Positions 24,657-34,965 of a stretch of DNA of 64,000 nucleotides are shown here, in pieces. Origin of the DNA: Vanessa cardui (Eukaryota; Arthropoda; Insecta; Lepidoptera; Nymphalidae); the NCBI RefSeq assembly GCF_905220365.1, contig NC_061138.1, positions 5,285,814-5,349,813 of the forward strand, written 5' to 3'. The translations under genes and the position numbers were made by a program. Each line of letters opens with the position of its first letter. Position 1 is the stretch's first letter. The notes beneath the pieces were generated by a model. That model did no database searches. It worked only from the letters and a program-made list of their open reading frames with translations, and had not been told where the DNA came from.

Positions 24657-25862
24657 ATGTTGCCTGGTATTGGTGTTTTTGGAACAGGGTCAGTTGCGAA
24701 AGTTTTAGTACCGTTTCTACGAGAAAAGGGATTCTCAGTTGAAGCAATATGGGGTGTAACTTTACAAGAAGCCGAAAGTACAGCAAAAGAACTCAAAATC
24801 CCTTTTTTTACCAATAAAATCGACGATGTTTTGCTTAAGAAGAATGTGAGTCTAGTGTTTATCGTTTGTGCGCCTAACTTACACGCGCAAATATCAGTAA
24901 AAGCCCTCGGTATTGGGAAACATGTAGTATGCGACAAACCTGCAGGACTTTGCCAAGCTGAGGCGTTGAAAATGGTCAGAGCAGCTCAGTATTACCCTAC
25001 ACTAATATCAATAATCAATCACTCTCTTAGATTTCTACCAGCATTTATCCATATGAGAAAATGTATTCATGATGGTTATTTAGGAAATCCAAGTGAGCTA
25101 ACTCTTATCGACGTTAGAGTACAAATGGGTTCATTGCTAGGCGAAACATATAATTGGTTGTGTGACGATACTATGGGCGGTGGAACTCTCACATTAGTTG
25201 GTAGTCATGTGATAGATTTAGTTTCATACCTTAGTGGTCAGAAAGTTATGAAAGCCCATGGAGTACTAAGAACTTTTGTAGAAGAGACTGAAAAAGTAAA
25301 CGGAATCAGAAAAATTACTGCCCCAGACTTTTGCACATTCCAATTACAAATGGACAAAGGATTGCTAGTTACAGCAACCTTGAACAATCACTTACCTGGA
25401 CCGTGTTTCAACCAAGAAATATATGTGTGCAGTAAGAAGGGTTACTTAGTAGTTAGAGGAGGAGACTTGCATGGAAGATTACACAAGCCAAACTCCAAAA
25501 GTATAATTGAAGAAGAGGGCAAAAGACCTCACGATAAGGAAGAAGTGATTTATGTAGACGTTGAGGATTTAAGTTGTGCTTCTAGTGTTATACCCAAGCC
25601 ATATATAAAAGGACTGTGTAAAATGATAAGTGCACTTAAAGAAGCCTTTCTACCAGTTAAGGAACAAATGGACTGGATAAAGGAGCCAGTTAAGGCAGCT
25701 GCTACATTTGAAGACGGGCAAAGAGTCCAAGCAACAATGGAAGCATTACGCCAGTCTAGTGAAGATGGTTGTTGGAAAACTGTACAGCTTCTCACTGAAC
25801 CACCAGATCCAAACCCTGCGCTATCAGCAGCAGTGAGACGCACGGCCATATCCCTGCAGTAG
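24657..25862 (+). CDS. Glucose-fructose oxidoreductase domain-containing protein (GFOD1/2 family)
   Basis: A single open frame of 401 residues without introns. The ATG at 24657 is chosen because MLPGIGVFGTGS matches the conserved GFOD start and the upstream in-frame codons are not ATG. The N-terminal Rossmann fold shows the dinucleotide-binding GIGVFGTGS. It is followed by VVCDKPAG, the family's EKP-like region, and SLRFLPAF. The C-terminal half has GGGTLTLVGSHVIDL, DFCTFQLQMDKG and AATFEDGQRV, all typical of the GFO/IDH/MocA family and of GFOD1/2 in particular. Substrate is unknown; vertebrate GFOD2 is linked to extracellular matrix, and GFOD1 lacks a defined reaction. The first residues could act as a weak signal but no clear signal peptide is seen. 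Its 3' end faces Hsp10. Whether it is an ancestral single-exon gene or a retrocopy cannot be told from here; the full-length frame argues that it works. Confidence 0.92.
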   Translation: MLPGIGVFGTGSVAKVLVPFLREKGFSVEAIWGVTLQEAESTAKELKIPFFTNKIDDVLLKKNVSLVFIVCAPNLHAQISVKALGIGKHVVCDKPAGLCQAEALKMVRAAQYYPTLISIINHSLRFLPAFIHMRKCIHDGYLGNPSELTLIDVRVQMGSLLGETYNWLCDDTMGGGTLTLVGSHVIDLVSYLSGQKVMKAHGVLRTFVEETEKVNGIRKITAPDFCTFQLQMDKGLLVTATLNNHLPGPCFNQEIYVCSKKGYLVVRGGDLHGRLHKPNSKSIIEEEGKRPHDKEEVIYVDVEDLSCASSVIPKPYIKGLCKMISALKEAFLPVKEQMDWIKEPVKAAATFEDGQRVQATMEALRQSSEDGCWKTVQLLTEPPDPNPALSAAVRRTAISLQ

Positions 25863-26045
25863 ATTTATATAAAAATGTTTCTGTATGCCATTATGATGTA
25901 CCTTTATATAATAGCTTTTAAAATGATTTGTAAATGTTGCATATTTTATGTGTGAATGTCAATCTTATTTGAATTAATAATAACTCTAAAAATTGAGAAA
26001 TGTATCTTTTAAGACAGTTTTAGTAGCAATTTTTTTTGTGTTAGA

Positions 26046-26051
26046 AATAAA
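26046..26051 (+). terminator. Candidate polyadenylation signal of the GFOD gene
   Basis: AATAAA lies 184 bases after the stop codon. Another AATAAA is at about 26247. If the distal one is used, the transcript overlaps the 3' UTR of Hsp10 on the other strand. Confidence 0.4.
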
Positions 26052-26605
26052 AAAAAATTATCACAGTATTATTACACTTTAGCAAGATATTATTAAAAAA
26101 AACTCTTACAATTTCATGTCTTTACTTGCCATCAAATGTTATATTTTAAAATTTTTATATCAATATATTAATTGTCATTAATCAAACAGAAATGGTAATA
26201 CCACTATGTTTCAACATATTTCATGATATGTACAAAACTACTGACTAAAATAAATGTTTTAATATATAATGGTGTATATTTCTTCACTCTATATCTCCTA
26301 GACATGTATTGAAGTATATTAATTATGTAAATATGAAGAGTTGATGATCTAACCTATAAGTTAGGTCATGGTTGTGAAATTGTATGATAAATAATATCAG
26401 CAGTTAATATTTATTATGCATTAATGAGGAAATATTGGGCAAGTAATACAACCAGTTTTATAACAATGTTATAATAAATGCAAAGAAGATAACATCATGC
26501 TCCACAGAATTGAACATATTACACAATCACATCATGTTCATACACTACAATGTACTAACTAACCAATTAATTCGAAACCGCGTAAAATAAAGACTAGCAC
26601 TAAAT

Positions 26606-26917
26606 TTAATTTTCAATCTTCGCCAAAATGTCAGATTCTCTGAAGAGATGGTATTCCTTTTCGTCGTTTTCTAGACTAACTTTGGTGCCGCCGTATTCTG
26701 GTAGAAGAACCTTGTCACCTACTTTCACAAGCACGGGGATGAACTCTCCATTATCTTTTCTTGATCCGTTGCCTACTGCGACCACTTCTCCATGAAGTAC
26801 CTTGGACTGTGCCTTTTCGGGAATTACGATACCGCCCGCCGTTTTTGTAACTGCTTCTGCTCTCTTAATAAGAACTCTGTCGAGCAGCGGAATTAATTTC
26901 TTCACAGCGTTGGCCAT
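26606..26917 (-). CDS. Hsp10: 10 kDa heat shock protein, mitochondrial (chaperonin 10, GroES family)
   Basis: A 103-residue single-exon frame, the usual length for the family. The start MANAVKKLIPLLDRVLIKR is preferred to an in-frame ATG 11 codons upstream, because the GroES fold and animal homologues begin here. The mobile loop that grips Hsp60 is at about residues 24-38 (TKTAGGIVIPEKAQSK). HGEVVAVGNG, VGDKVLLPEYGGTKV and the C-terminal YHLFRESDILAKIEN complete the fold. It caps the mitochondrial Hsp60 folding chamber as a heptamer. The N-terminus is basic and acts as an uncleaved import signal in animal homologues. No Hsp60 gene is seen head to head within the window, unlike the vertebrate arrangement. 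A heat-shock-element-like sequence lies about 80 bases upstream of the ATG. Confidence 0.95.
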   Translation of the reverse strand: MANAVKKLIPLLDRVLIKRAEAVTKTAGGIVIPEKAQSKVLHGEVVAVGNGSRKDNGEFIPVLVKVGDKVLLPEYGGTKVSLENDEKEYHLFRESDILAKIEN

Positions 26918-26990
26918 TTTTTGGATTGTGTCTGTCAGATCGTGAGACAAATGAAATAAGAATGTAGATTTTCAAATTGCTTGTTATCTA

Positions 26991-27006
26991 GAAATCTAGA
27001 ATATTC
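26991..27006 (-). promoter_or_regulatory. Candidate heat shock element upstream of Hsp10
   Basis: A GAAnnTTC pair (26999-27006) with one more GAA at 26991, about 75-90 bases upstream of the Hsp10 start. Spacing between the two GAA units is 8, not the canonical 10, so only two of the usual three units are in register. Confidence 0.35.
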
Positions 27007-27534
27007 GTGACTCTACCGGCGATATGAACGAATTTTACCGAAGATCAGAATTCCATGTGTTTGTGGGGCTGCCATAAGCAATAATATTTGAAATTAAAAT
27101 CATCCATAGATATTACTGTAAAATTGAAATATATATGTAGTTTATTATAGGTAAATAAAAAGTTATTAGTCGTTTTAATTCATTATTTATTATTAGTAGT
27201 ACGAATAATTATTAAATTATTGGAATATTAAAAAAAATGTTGAATCAATCAACATGACATCTAGTGTCGAATAGCTAAAACTCTAACATCATAAATTATA
27301 ACAGATGGCGCTATACTTTGAGGGAACTATTGCATTTTATATAATTGACATAGATGTCTCTAGTAGTTGTAAAATTAATATTTTTTCTATCAAAGCTTCG
27401 TAATTATGAAAAAATAATAATTATTATTATAACCTTTAAAGTGAATTTTATATGACGATACATGAAATAAATAAGGTATATAAGAAATAAAAAAATATGT
27501 ATGCCTTTTTAATACTCAGACAAAAGTAAGGGTT

Positions 27535-27690
27535 TTAAGGGTGAGTAACAAAATCATGTCCGCAATCATCAAGTACGCACTCAGCGCCGTGACCGTTGAT
27601 GGAATGTGCGCCGGCGCCGGCCAGTCTCGGACACACCTGCGCGAGCAGAACACACACTAACAAAATACTTGAGACTAACGTTCCGAACAT
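27535..27690 (-). CDS. Putative secreted peptide, 51 residues
   Basis: Reading leftwards from the ATG at 27690, there is an open frame of 51 codons ending in TAA at 27535. The first 28 residues look like a signal peptide: MFGTLVSS, then a hydrophobic core ILLVCVLLAQVC, then small residues LAGAGA as a likely cleavage region. The remaining 23 residues, starting HSINGHG, have two cysteines four residues apart (ECVLDDCGHDF), enough for one disulphide. The frame is far more GC-rich than its flanks, which is how real exons stand out in this window. An alternative is that this is only the first coding exon: CAG|GTGTGT inside the signal region would serve as a donor. I recognise no family, so no function is proposed. 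A TAG just upstream of the ATG may be an acceptor for an upstream 5' UTR exon. Confidence 0.45.
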   Translation of the reverse strand: MFGTLVSSILLVCVLLAQVCPRLAGAGAHSINGHGAECVLDDCGHDFVTHP

Positions 27691-27904
27691 AGTGTCTAGG
27701 TACTATCTATTATTCACAAAAATAATTTTTTAGACTCTTTTTGCAAAAAACCTTACAATGTTAGGTAATAATATTAGGTATGTGAACTTTTAATAGACTA
27801 AAGCAAACTGTCTAATATTTGGATATCAATCATATTAAATACTTGCTGTGCCAATGTCCTTGTACGCGTTTGAATTTTACAAAATATAAAAATATATATA
27901 TATA

Positions 27905-28020
27905 TTATTGTAGCCTAATTTACTCCCTATTATACCAGTGAAACTCCCTTCAAAATCGGTCCAGCCTTTCCAGATATTAGCCGGAACAAACAGACAGACA
28001 GACTGACAAAAATTGTAAAA
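27905..28020. repeat. CAGACAGACAGACTGAC repeat fragment
   Basis: Contains TCCCTTCAAAATCGGTCCAG and ACAAACAGACAGACAGACTG, blocks common to short dispersed elements in this window (compare 1275-1470 and 53740-53920). Non-coding. Confidence 0.4.
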
Positions 28021-28233
28021 AATGTTATTTTCGTATACTTAATATTAAAACCAATAATATAATCCTTATACATACGTATCGAAGTTAAAATTATTCTTAT
28101 ATATATTTTACATAAGCACTATAGTTTACAATCATATCTCAATTAAATATGAATAGCAAACTTCAACTGATACTACGAAAAGAAGACCGCGAATCGCAAT
28201 TTATAATCACCGCCTCCGCGTTCGCGCGGTAAC

Positions 28234-28268
28234 ATAAAAGCACAGTCGCTATTGTTCCCGTGTTCAGT
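28234..28268 (+). promoter_or_regulatory. Candidate core promoter, + strand
   Basis: A TATA-like ATAAAAG at 28234 is 32 bases upstream of the A of a TCAGTT initiator (28264-28269), in a GC-rich island. Such a start could feed a 5' UTR exon for the esterase at 32503, but no coding exon lies near. Confidence 0.3.
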
Positions 28269-28319
28269 TTGACAGCTCTTGAATACGTAATTGACGCTTA
28301 CTTCATTGTACTGCACTGT

Positions 28320-28353
28320 ACTGACCTCAAACATTACAGAAACCTTAAATATA
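28320..28353 (-). promoter_or_regulatory. Candidate core promoter, - strand
   Basis: On the - strand, TATATTTAA starting at 28353 is 31 bases before the A of a TCAGT initiator (28324-28320). It would transcribe toward the secreted-peptide frame at 27690. Confidence 0.28.
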
Positions 28354-28674
28354 ACTCGGTATAATACTATAAGTTTTGTTGTTTTTTTATTTATTTAAAA
28401 TATAATTTAAGTAAAGAGTTTACCGATGATGTTATAGTAAATCATTGGAGCTAACTACAAAATTGTGTGTACGAGAGAAATTGAAGTCTTATTCTGTATC
28501 TAAAGTAAATACTTGTTAGATAACAGCGTCTTTATTATTGTCTCAGCAATTGATGAATGAATGAATTCCACAAAAAAAATCTACCATCCAAACCTACACC
28601 TACTATACCTAATACTATACCTACTTATTATTCTTGTGTTCAGTTTTAGGAGTGAGTTTTTTTCTATGGTACAG

Positions 28675-28850
28675 TTTCGTGGTCGAGCATATGGGCCACC
28701 TGATAGTAAGCTAGCTATCACTATCACCCATAGATTTTGACGCTCTAAATATTAACTATTCCCAACATCGCCAATGCGCCACAAACCTTGGGAAATAAGA
28801 TGTTATGTCCTTTGTGCATGTAGTTACGCTAGCCTACTCAACGTGGCCAA
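28675..28850. repeat. Dispersed repeat family R2, opposite orientation
   Basis: Has ATGGGCCACCTGATAGTAAG, TATCACTATCACCCATAGA, AACATCGCCAATGCGCC and AGATGTTATGTCCTTTGTGC in order. It is one of the clearer copies of the family. Confidence 0.6.
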
Positions 28851-31242
28851 TGTGGCGTGGTTCCTCAGACGGGATTGATAATTGAGTAAGTTTAAGCGAT
28901 TTTTATGTTATCATAAATTATTATGATTTTTATCTCACAGTATTAAAAAAATACGTTTAATCAATATTCCTTAGTACTGACAATGATCATTGTTTCAATT
29001 TTTTTTAATCTACGTCTTATGAATGATGAGAACGAGACCCATGATACATGAGGTATTTTAAAATTACGAAGCGAATTGAATAAGCTTTAAAAAGACTTTT
29101 TATAGTTCGAAAAAGATAAAAAGATCATTCTGTGATCGGGTTCACACGGCTGCGTACGGAGCCAAATTTTGCAAACATCTCACGTGTACAGATGTAGGGT
29201 TACCATGCTACACAATGAAAATTATATTGTCTAAACTCGAATTTAATCATTTATTAATTTAAAACACATATAATTTCATAAGTTTTTTAAACATAAAATC
29301 TCTTTCTTTAATTGATACCACTCTTTTGATTTGTATTAGCTATAAAAATATTTTATTATAATTTTTATTATATTTACACTACTCAATTTTATTATATTTT
29401 ATTAGTTAAGAGTTTTCAGTTACTCAGCCTAGGTTGTGATTATTGTTATTTGTTAGTTAAACATGGCATTGAACAGTATTTTTTAAAAGAGGTTTCCATT
29501 TAATAAAACATGGTTACTGTTTAGAATAAAAAGTTGCGATAATAGACTTACGCGGATGTTCAAAGCGTACAAAATAACACAACAAACACCGCAAAACACC
29601 TGATACAGCTTTATATGTACGTACAACTGCTATAGAATTAACATTCATTACCGAAAACTAGCACTAATTTAACAAGTTTTAAGGTTCAAATTTAAATATT
29701 TTTTATTTATTGGCCGCATAGATAAAATTGTTTTTTGTCTGGAAGAGATCGTGGTTCGTTCTCACGACATAACCACGCACAGGTGCGCATCCGGCTATCT
29801 CAGTCCCACACCGGGATTTGAATCATTTTAGTGCGGCTCTAATTATATTCGTAAAACAACAGATAGGAATTTAAGAAAGAAAAATATTCAGACGTGAGTT
29901 GTCGAAAGGTATACAATCGCTAAAACTTTTGGTTTGTTTCTTGTCCTTAGTACAAAATTAAAACAACAATCATTTAAATATTACATTATAAAACTTCGCA
30001 GTAGAAGCTACTGCATCCGAGGTTTATCTATGCTTGAAAGTTGTTCATGTATATAAATCTTTTACTAAATTTTTCTTTATAAATTCTTTATATTAGACGT
30101 TTAGTTGAGATCATTTTTTAGTTAAGAACTTGTTCAATTCATTTTCTTTTCTGATGGTCGTATTAAATGTTCTCTATTTTTTACGTTTTCCTAGAAACTT
30201 TTACAATTTATGAGATAATGACGATAAAAAAGATTTTTGTTGTTGTTTGTGTTGTGAGATATTTATTATTTTGTGTACGTGTATTTTGTTAACCACTGAT
30301 TGATAAAGGTCACTTTAAGCGTACTACGAGATAATTATTATTATATTACTTATAAAACTTTTCTTTTCATTTATTTTATTAATTATTATAATTCATTAGG
30401 AAACGACTTCATTTTGTTACCATTATTACCTTTTATGTATATTATGTCATCCAAATATTAGAACTGTTATGACATTCCCTTAAATTGTAACAAGTGTTAT
30501 ATTTTAGTGCTATTGACTTATATTTTTATATTTATTGTCTAAAAATAATATATGCCGATTAAATAGTTCACCGAAGCGATCGAATGGAATTACTATGACT
30601 TGTCCAAGTTAAGTAAAAGACCTATTAACTTCATAGGATTAAAGTCCTCCATTTTGTTTTTATAATGAGGACTGGGATCATAGACTCTGCTTCACCTTGG
30701 TTCTTATAAAATATTGTTCTTATATAATAGAATATGCTTCATCAGTCTGAAGTGAGGTACAAATATTTAAGGTGCATAAAAGTAAGTAAAAAGTATTTTT
30801 TACACTTAAAGTATAACTTGACAAAAAATATAAATACAGATGATATTTTTAAACTGAGTTTTATTCACTTTTTAGAGGTAGCTATTATTGTTTTAAAATT
30901 TAAGCAATTTTACGAGATAAATATCATCAAGAAATAAGAATAAAGCAAACGCTCATTACGTTAACAGACAGACAAACAAAAATAAATATTTTTATGTTGA
31001 TTTTCCATAACACAATTTACGCATAGCACAAGCTGTTTATAGTGGTATCAGAGTAATGTATGTGATGTTGTCAAATATTTATTCATTCATTATTATATCA
31101 TTAAATATATGATTAAAATGCAAAATTACATAAATACCTATACGAAATTACAAATTTAGAGAAAAAAAACTTGTTTAAACGATACTTGAAAATTCTCTGC
31201 CGTTTACCGGCTTACTTCTGGAAAAACGTTAGACCCACCAAA

Positions 31243-31357
31243 CTCCTCGTACTCCCCGAAGTTAAACAGGGTCGCTAATGTAGAACACTGTACTAAACAG
31301 AGAATGCAAAGAGGTGATCTGCATGGCCCAAACGACACGGCAGTAGGTTGTCATGGC
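31243..31357 (+). pseudogene. Possible degenerate 5S rRNA-like sequence
   Basis: CTCGT, then CCGAAGTTAAACA, then a GTACT stretch, then GAGGTGATCTGCATGG follow in the order of the 5S rRNA internal promoter regions (compare CCGAAGTTAAGCA and GGGTGACCGCCTGG). Spacing is about 15 bases too long and the 5' third is not recognisable. It may be a decayed 5S copy or the head of a 5S-type SINE; chance remains possible. Confidence 0.22.
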
Positions 31358-31446
31358 ACTTTGAGAAACTACTAATCATGCCCAGGCCCTCAGCGTGAAC
31401 AACGACGATGTCTCAGATTTGCTCCTTATACTAACCTTGTAAACCA

Positions 31447-31636
31447 TGAGCATGGATGTGGACGGATACAGATTTAGAGGACGACCAAGGAAACGATGGA
31501 TGGACTGTGTGAAAGAGGATATGGTTAGAAATAATATTACTTGTGAGATGACGTCTGACAGAGAAGTATGGAAGGAGAAGACATGCTGCGCCGACCCCAA
31601 ATAATATTGGGATAAGGGTAGGAGGGTGATGATTAA
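31447..31636 (+). mobile_element. 5'-truncated tail of an RTE-type retrotransposon
   Basis: Very similar to 12552-12733: it encodes GRPRKRWMDCVKEDM, TSDREVWKEKTCCADPK, then a stop, and ends GGTAGGAGGGTGATGATTAA. The ATG-repeat-like end is typical of this type of element. Only the last 190 bases of the element are present, so this is a dead-on-arrival insertion. Confidence 0.85.
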
Positions 31637-31802
31637 CCATGTAAACCTACGGAAAGTTGCTATTGGTAATAATTTTCAACCCAAAAACATATATAGATTA
31701 TAATTATAGTTTGTTATTTTTTCATAGGTAGGTGACATTTCATCTCATATCTTTATAGATAGGCTTAAAGAATAAAAAAGTAAAAACAGTACTTATTATT
31801 AT

Positions 31803-31860
31803 TGTGTTCCGGTTTGCAGGGTAACTCATCCAGTGTCCCTTTGGGCATAATATGGAATAT
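31803..31860. repeat. Dispersed repeat family R2, small fragment
   Basis: TGTTCCGGTTTGCAGGGTAA followed by GTGTCCCTTTGGGC corresponds to the middle of the copy at 5815-6052. Confidence 0.4.
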
Positions 31861-32502
31861 GTCATCCTTTCTGTTTCAAATTGTTGTTATATTATGCATA
31901 CTTTCGCCTGTCGCGATAATGTACTCAAAAATATAAAGTTTAAATTGGCAATAAGTACTTCTACAAACAATGTTGCCAACTTAAATATTATCTAGGGAAA
32001 TTCAAATACTTGTAACTACAACATAATATTCTTTCCTTATCATTCAGTATTTCATATTTATTTTATATTGCGTTGTTTTTATTTGATTAACTAAAACAAA
32101 TTTGTTTTGTAAATCATGAATTATTTAGGCTATTTTAAGGGCAATTCAGTCTTAAATATTGACATATGTCAATTGTCAATAAGATAGTGCAATTCTCTTT
32201 TTTGCAACTTTGCAGTTTGCAGTTTAATTTTTACAGAATAACTATTAAAAGTCTAAAATCTATAATATCCATGCGTTATCTATTTGAGAGATTAAAAAGA
32301 TAATGCACTAATTAGTAATCAATAGGTACTTAAGATTATTGCACATTTGTGAGCAAGAATGTGTACATTCTAAATATAAATATATTACAGTATCTGTAGT
32401 TAAATTCTCGACTAGATAGGATAACCAATACAAGAGGTTATAGTTCTTGCTGCAATAACTTGACTTCTACTTTGTATTTTCATATTTTTTTACTAGAGAA
32501 AT

Positions 32503-34840
32503 ATGTCGAGCCCAGTTGTGAAAGTAGCGGAAGGTCAATTATCAGGAAAAGTTTGTCAAACATCCGACAAAAGACAGTTTTTTACCTTTAAAAGTATACC
32601 ATATGCTAAGCCACCAATTGGAGAGTTAAGATTTGCTGTGAGTATAACTGAAAAGTATTTTAGCTACAAATTGTTTCAATATGTGACAAAAATAGTTAAG
32701 CAACAACTTATAGTATTTAAAACAAAATATGAAAGAAGTTACATATTATGTTGACAAATTATGCCATAGTTATTATGGCTTGCAACATATATAAAAAGAG
32801 ACAGTAATATTTTATTATACATTTTAATCATCATATTCTTTTGCAGCCTCCACAAGAACCTGAATCTTGGGAAGGAATCAGAGATGCTACAACAAATTGT
32901 AATATATGTGCCCAGTTTGATAGGGAAACATTACAAGTTGTTGGTGATGAGGACTGCTTATATTTAAATGTTTACACACCAAGCCTACCTAATTCCGATT
33001 CGCAGCCTTTACCTGTAATGGTATTCATTCATGGAGGAGGATTTGTGTTCGGTAACGGTACGGATGATGCTGTTCATGGACCAGATTATCTTATAGAAAA
33101 AGATGTTGTAATTGTGAGTCTTAACTATAGACTTGGTGTCCTCGGCTTTTTATCACTAGATTGCAAGGAAGCTCCTGGTAATATGGGGTTGAAAGACCAA
33201 GTTCAGGCATTAAAATGGGTTCAAAAGAACATTAAAAATTTTAATGGTGATCCTGATAATGTAACTATATTTGGAATAAGTGCTGGTGGTGCATCAGTGG
33301 AATACCTTTTGTTGTCACCAATGGCAAAAGGCTTGTTTCACAAGGCTATTGCGCAGTCTGGTTCATCATTACTACACTGGGCTCAAAATAATCATGTAAA
33401 AGAATTAGCGGCAAAGATTCCTATTACAAAGAAGAAAATAATAACAGATGATAAAGATTTAGTGAAATATCTTAAAGACATGCCTCTTAAAGATCTTATT
33501 ACAAGTTCAATGCTAGTGTTGGCTACTGATAAATGGCGAGGTGGAATACATTTTGGTTTTGTACCTTCACTAGAAAAAGATGGTGACTGGGAACCGTTTG
33601 TAACAAAATCAACTTATGACTTACTGTCTCATGGAGAGTTTGAAAAAGTACCATACATGGCTGGCTTCTGTAATCGAGAAGGACTTTTGATGCTATCTTC
33701 AAACTATGCTGCTATCATGGAAAGATTATTGGAAGACAAAGATTTTTTGTTCCACTTACCATTCCAACTTGATGATACACAGAAACTTGATGTGGAAACT
33801 AAATTAAAAACTGTTTATTTAGAAGGAGATAAAAAGTATGATGACATTGACTCTTATGCCGTTGATTTCTTTAGTGATGTTGATTTCATAGGGGGCATTT
33901 ACGTTTCCACCGTATTAGTTGCAAAGAATAACTCACCTGTATACTTTTATGAATTTGCATATGATGGTGGCTTGAATTATTTAAAAAAGAAATTGAGTAT
34001 CGATCGGAAAGGAGCATGTCACGGGGATGATGGAGGCTATCTCATTAAGAGTGCCATATTGCAAGGCAATCTGTCTGATACTGATAAGTTGGTCCGTGAT
34101 AGAATGTGTATCATGTGGACTAATTTTGCTAAATATGGGTAAGTTTAATGCTTTTTTCATGAACATATCATTTGAATATGCTCAAACTATTTATGTTAAC
34201 TGAAGTGACCATATTACATATATTATAAAAAATACATAATTAATAATATCTGGTAAGTTAAATGATCTATAAAATATTCCTCAAAGGAAAATATATTGTT
34301 AATAGTATGTAAAAAATATGAATTTTCAATTGTTGTTGACTGAATCAATATTAATTGAAATGTATTAAAAAAATGTAGATTATATCCTAAGTTCATTTTT
34401 AATAAGACTATTTTGAAATTTCATGCTAATATATTATGAACATAACTGATGAACATAATTGATAAAATATTATTTCATGCATCTTACATTCCACATAATT
34501 ACAATTTACATACTTTATATTACATACATATAATATTATTATGCATATAAATATATTCTTTGTTATATAGTTTTTGCACACTTGCATTAGCATATTAATA
34601 TAATAATCTCCAATTTAGTTATTCAATACCATCTCAAATGTGTAACATACATATAATGTATTAATTTGTTGCAGAGATCCAACTCCGAAAATCGACAATG
34701 TTATTACAACTACATGGGAACCAATAGCGGAAACTGGCTTGGCTTATTTATTGATTGATGATAAAATGACAATGAAAGATGAAAATACAGAACGAATGAA
34801 GTTGTTTAAGGATCTCTATGAAAAATATTATAAGCCTTAG
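32503..34840 (+). CDS. Carboxylesterase A (type B family, intracellular alpha-esterase type)
   Basis: Three exons, 32503-32637, 32847-34138 and 34675-34840, joined in phases 0 and 2 into 530 residues. Landmarks: SIPYAKPPIGELRFA (end of exon 1), EDCLYLNVYTP, oxyanion-hole HGGGF (107-111), NYRLGVLGFLS, nucleophile elbow GISAG with Ser190, acidic residue Glu323 in CNREG, and His437 in CHGDD, so the Ser-Glu-His triad is complete. There is no signal peptide, so a cytosolic enzyme is likely. The family hydrolyses carboxylic esters; in insects the alpha-esterase clades act in detoxification and odorant or hormone ester breakdown. The elbow is not the GQSAG of juvenile hormone esterases. The paralogue on the other strand ends 125 bp away, and both share length and intron positions. 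The upstream promoter was not identified; an untranslated first exon is possible. Confidence 0.95.
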
Positions 34841-34861
34841 CAAGCTTCGGATTACCTCCGA

Positions 34862-34867
34862 AATAAA
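34862..34867 (+). terminator. Candidate polyadenylation signal of carboxylesterase A
   Basis: AATAAA begins 22 bases after the stop codon. If it is used, cleavage falls near 34880-34890, just short of the facing gene's stop codon at 34966. Confidence 0.6.
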
Positions 34868-34965
34868 ACAAACATCAGGAATATTGGTACTTTAAATGTG
34901 ATAATTATATTAAAAATGTAATTCAGTGTATAAATACGAAGTTTTGTTATATTTTCAAATAATAA

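Larger units (their letters stand above)
28354..32502. other. Intergenic, left of the esterase pair
   Basis: No gene could be supported. It holds repeat-family R2 copies at 28675-28850 and 31803-31860 and a retrotransposon tail at 31447-31636 preceded by a 5S-rRNA-like stretch. The remainder is AT-rich. Confidence 0.5.

Noticed and set aside
26918..26950. Longer N-terminus for Hsp10
   Set aside because: The extra 11 residues are not typical of the family and are more likely 5' UTR.
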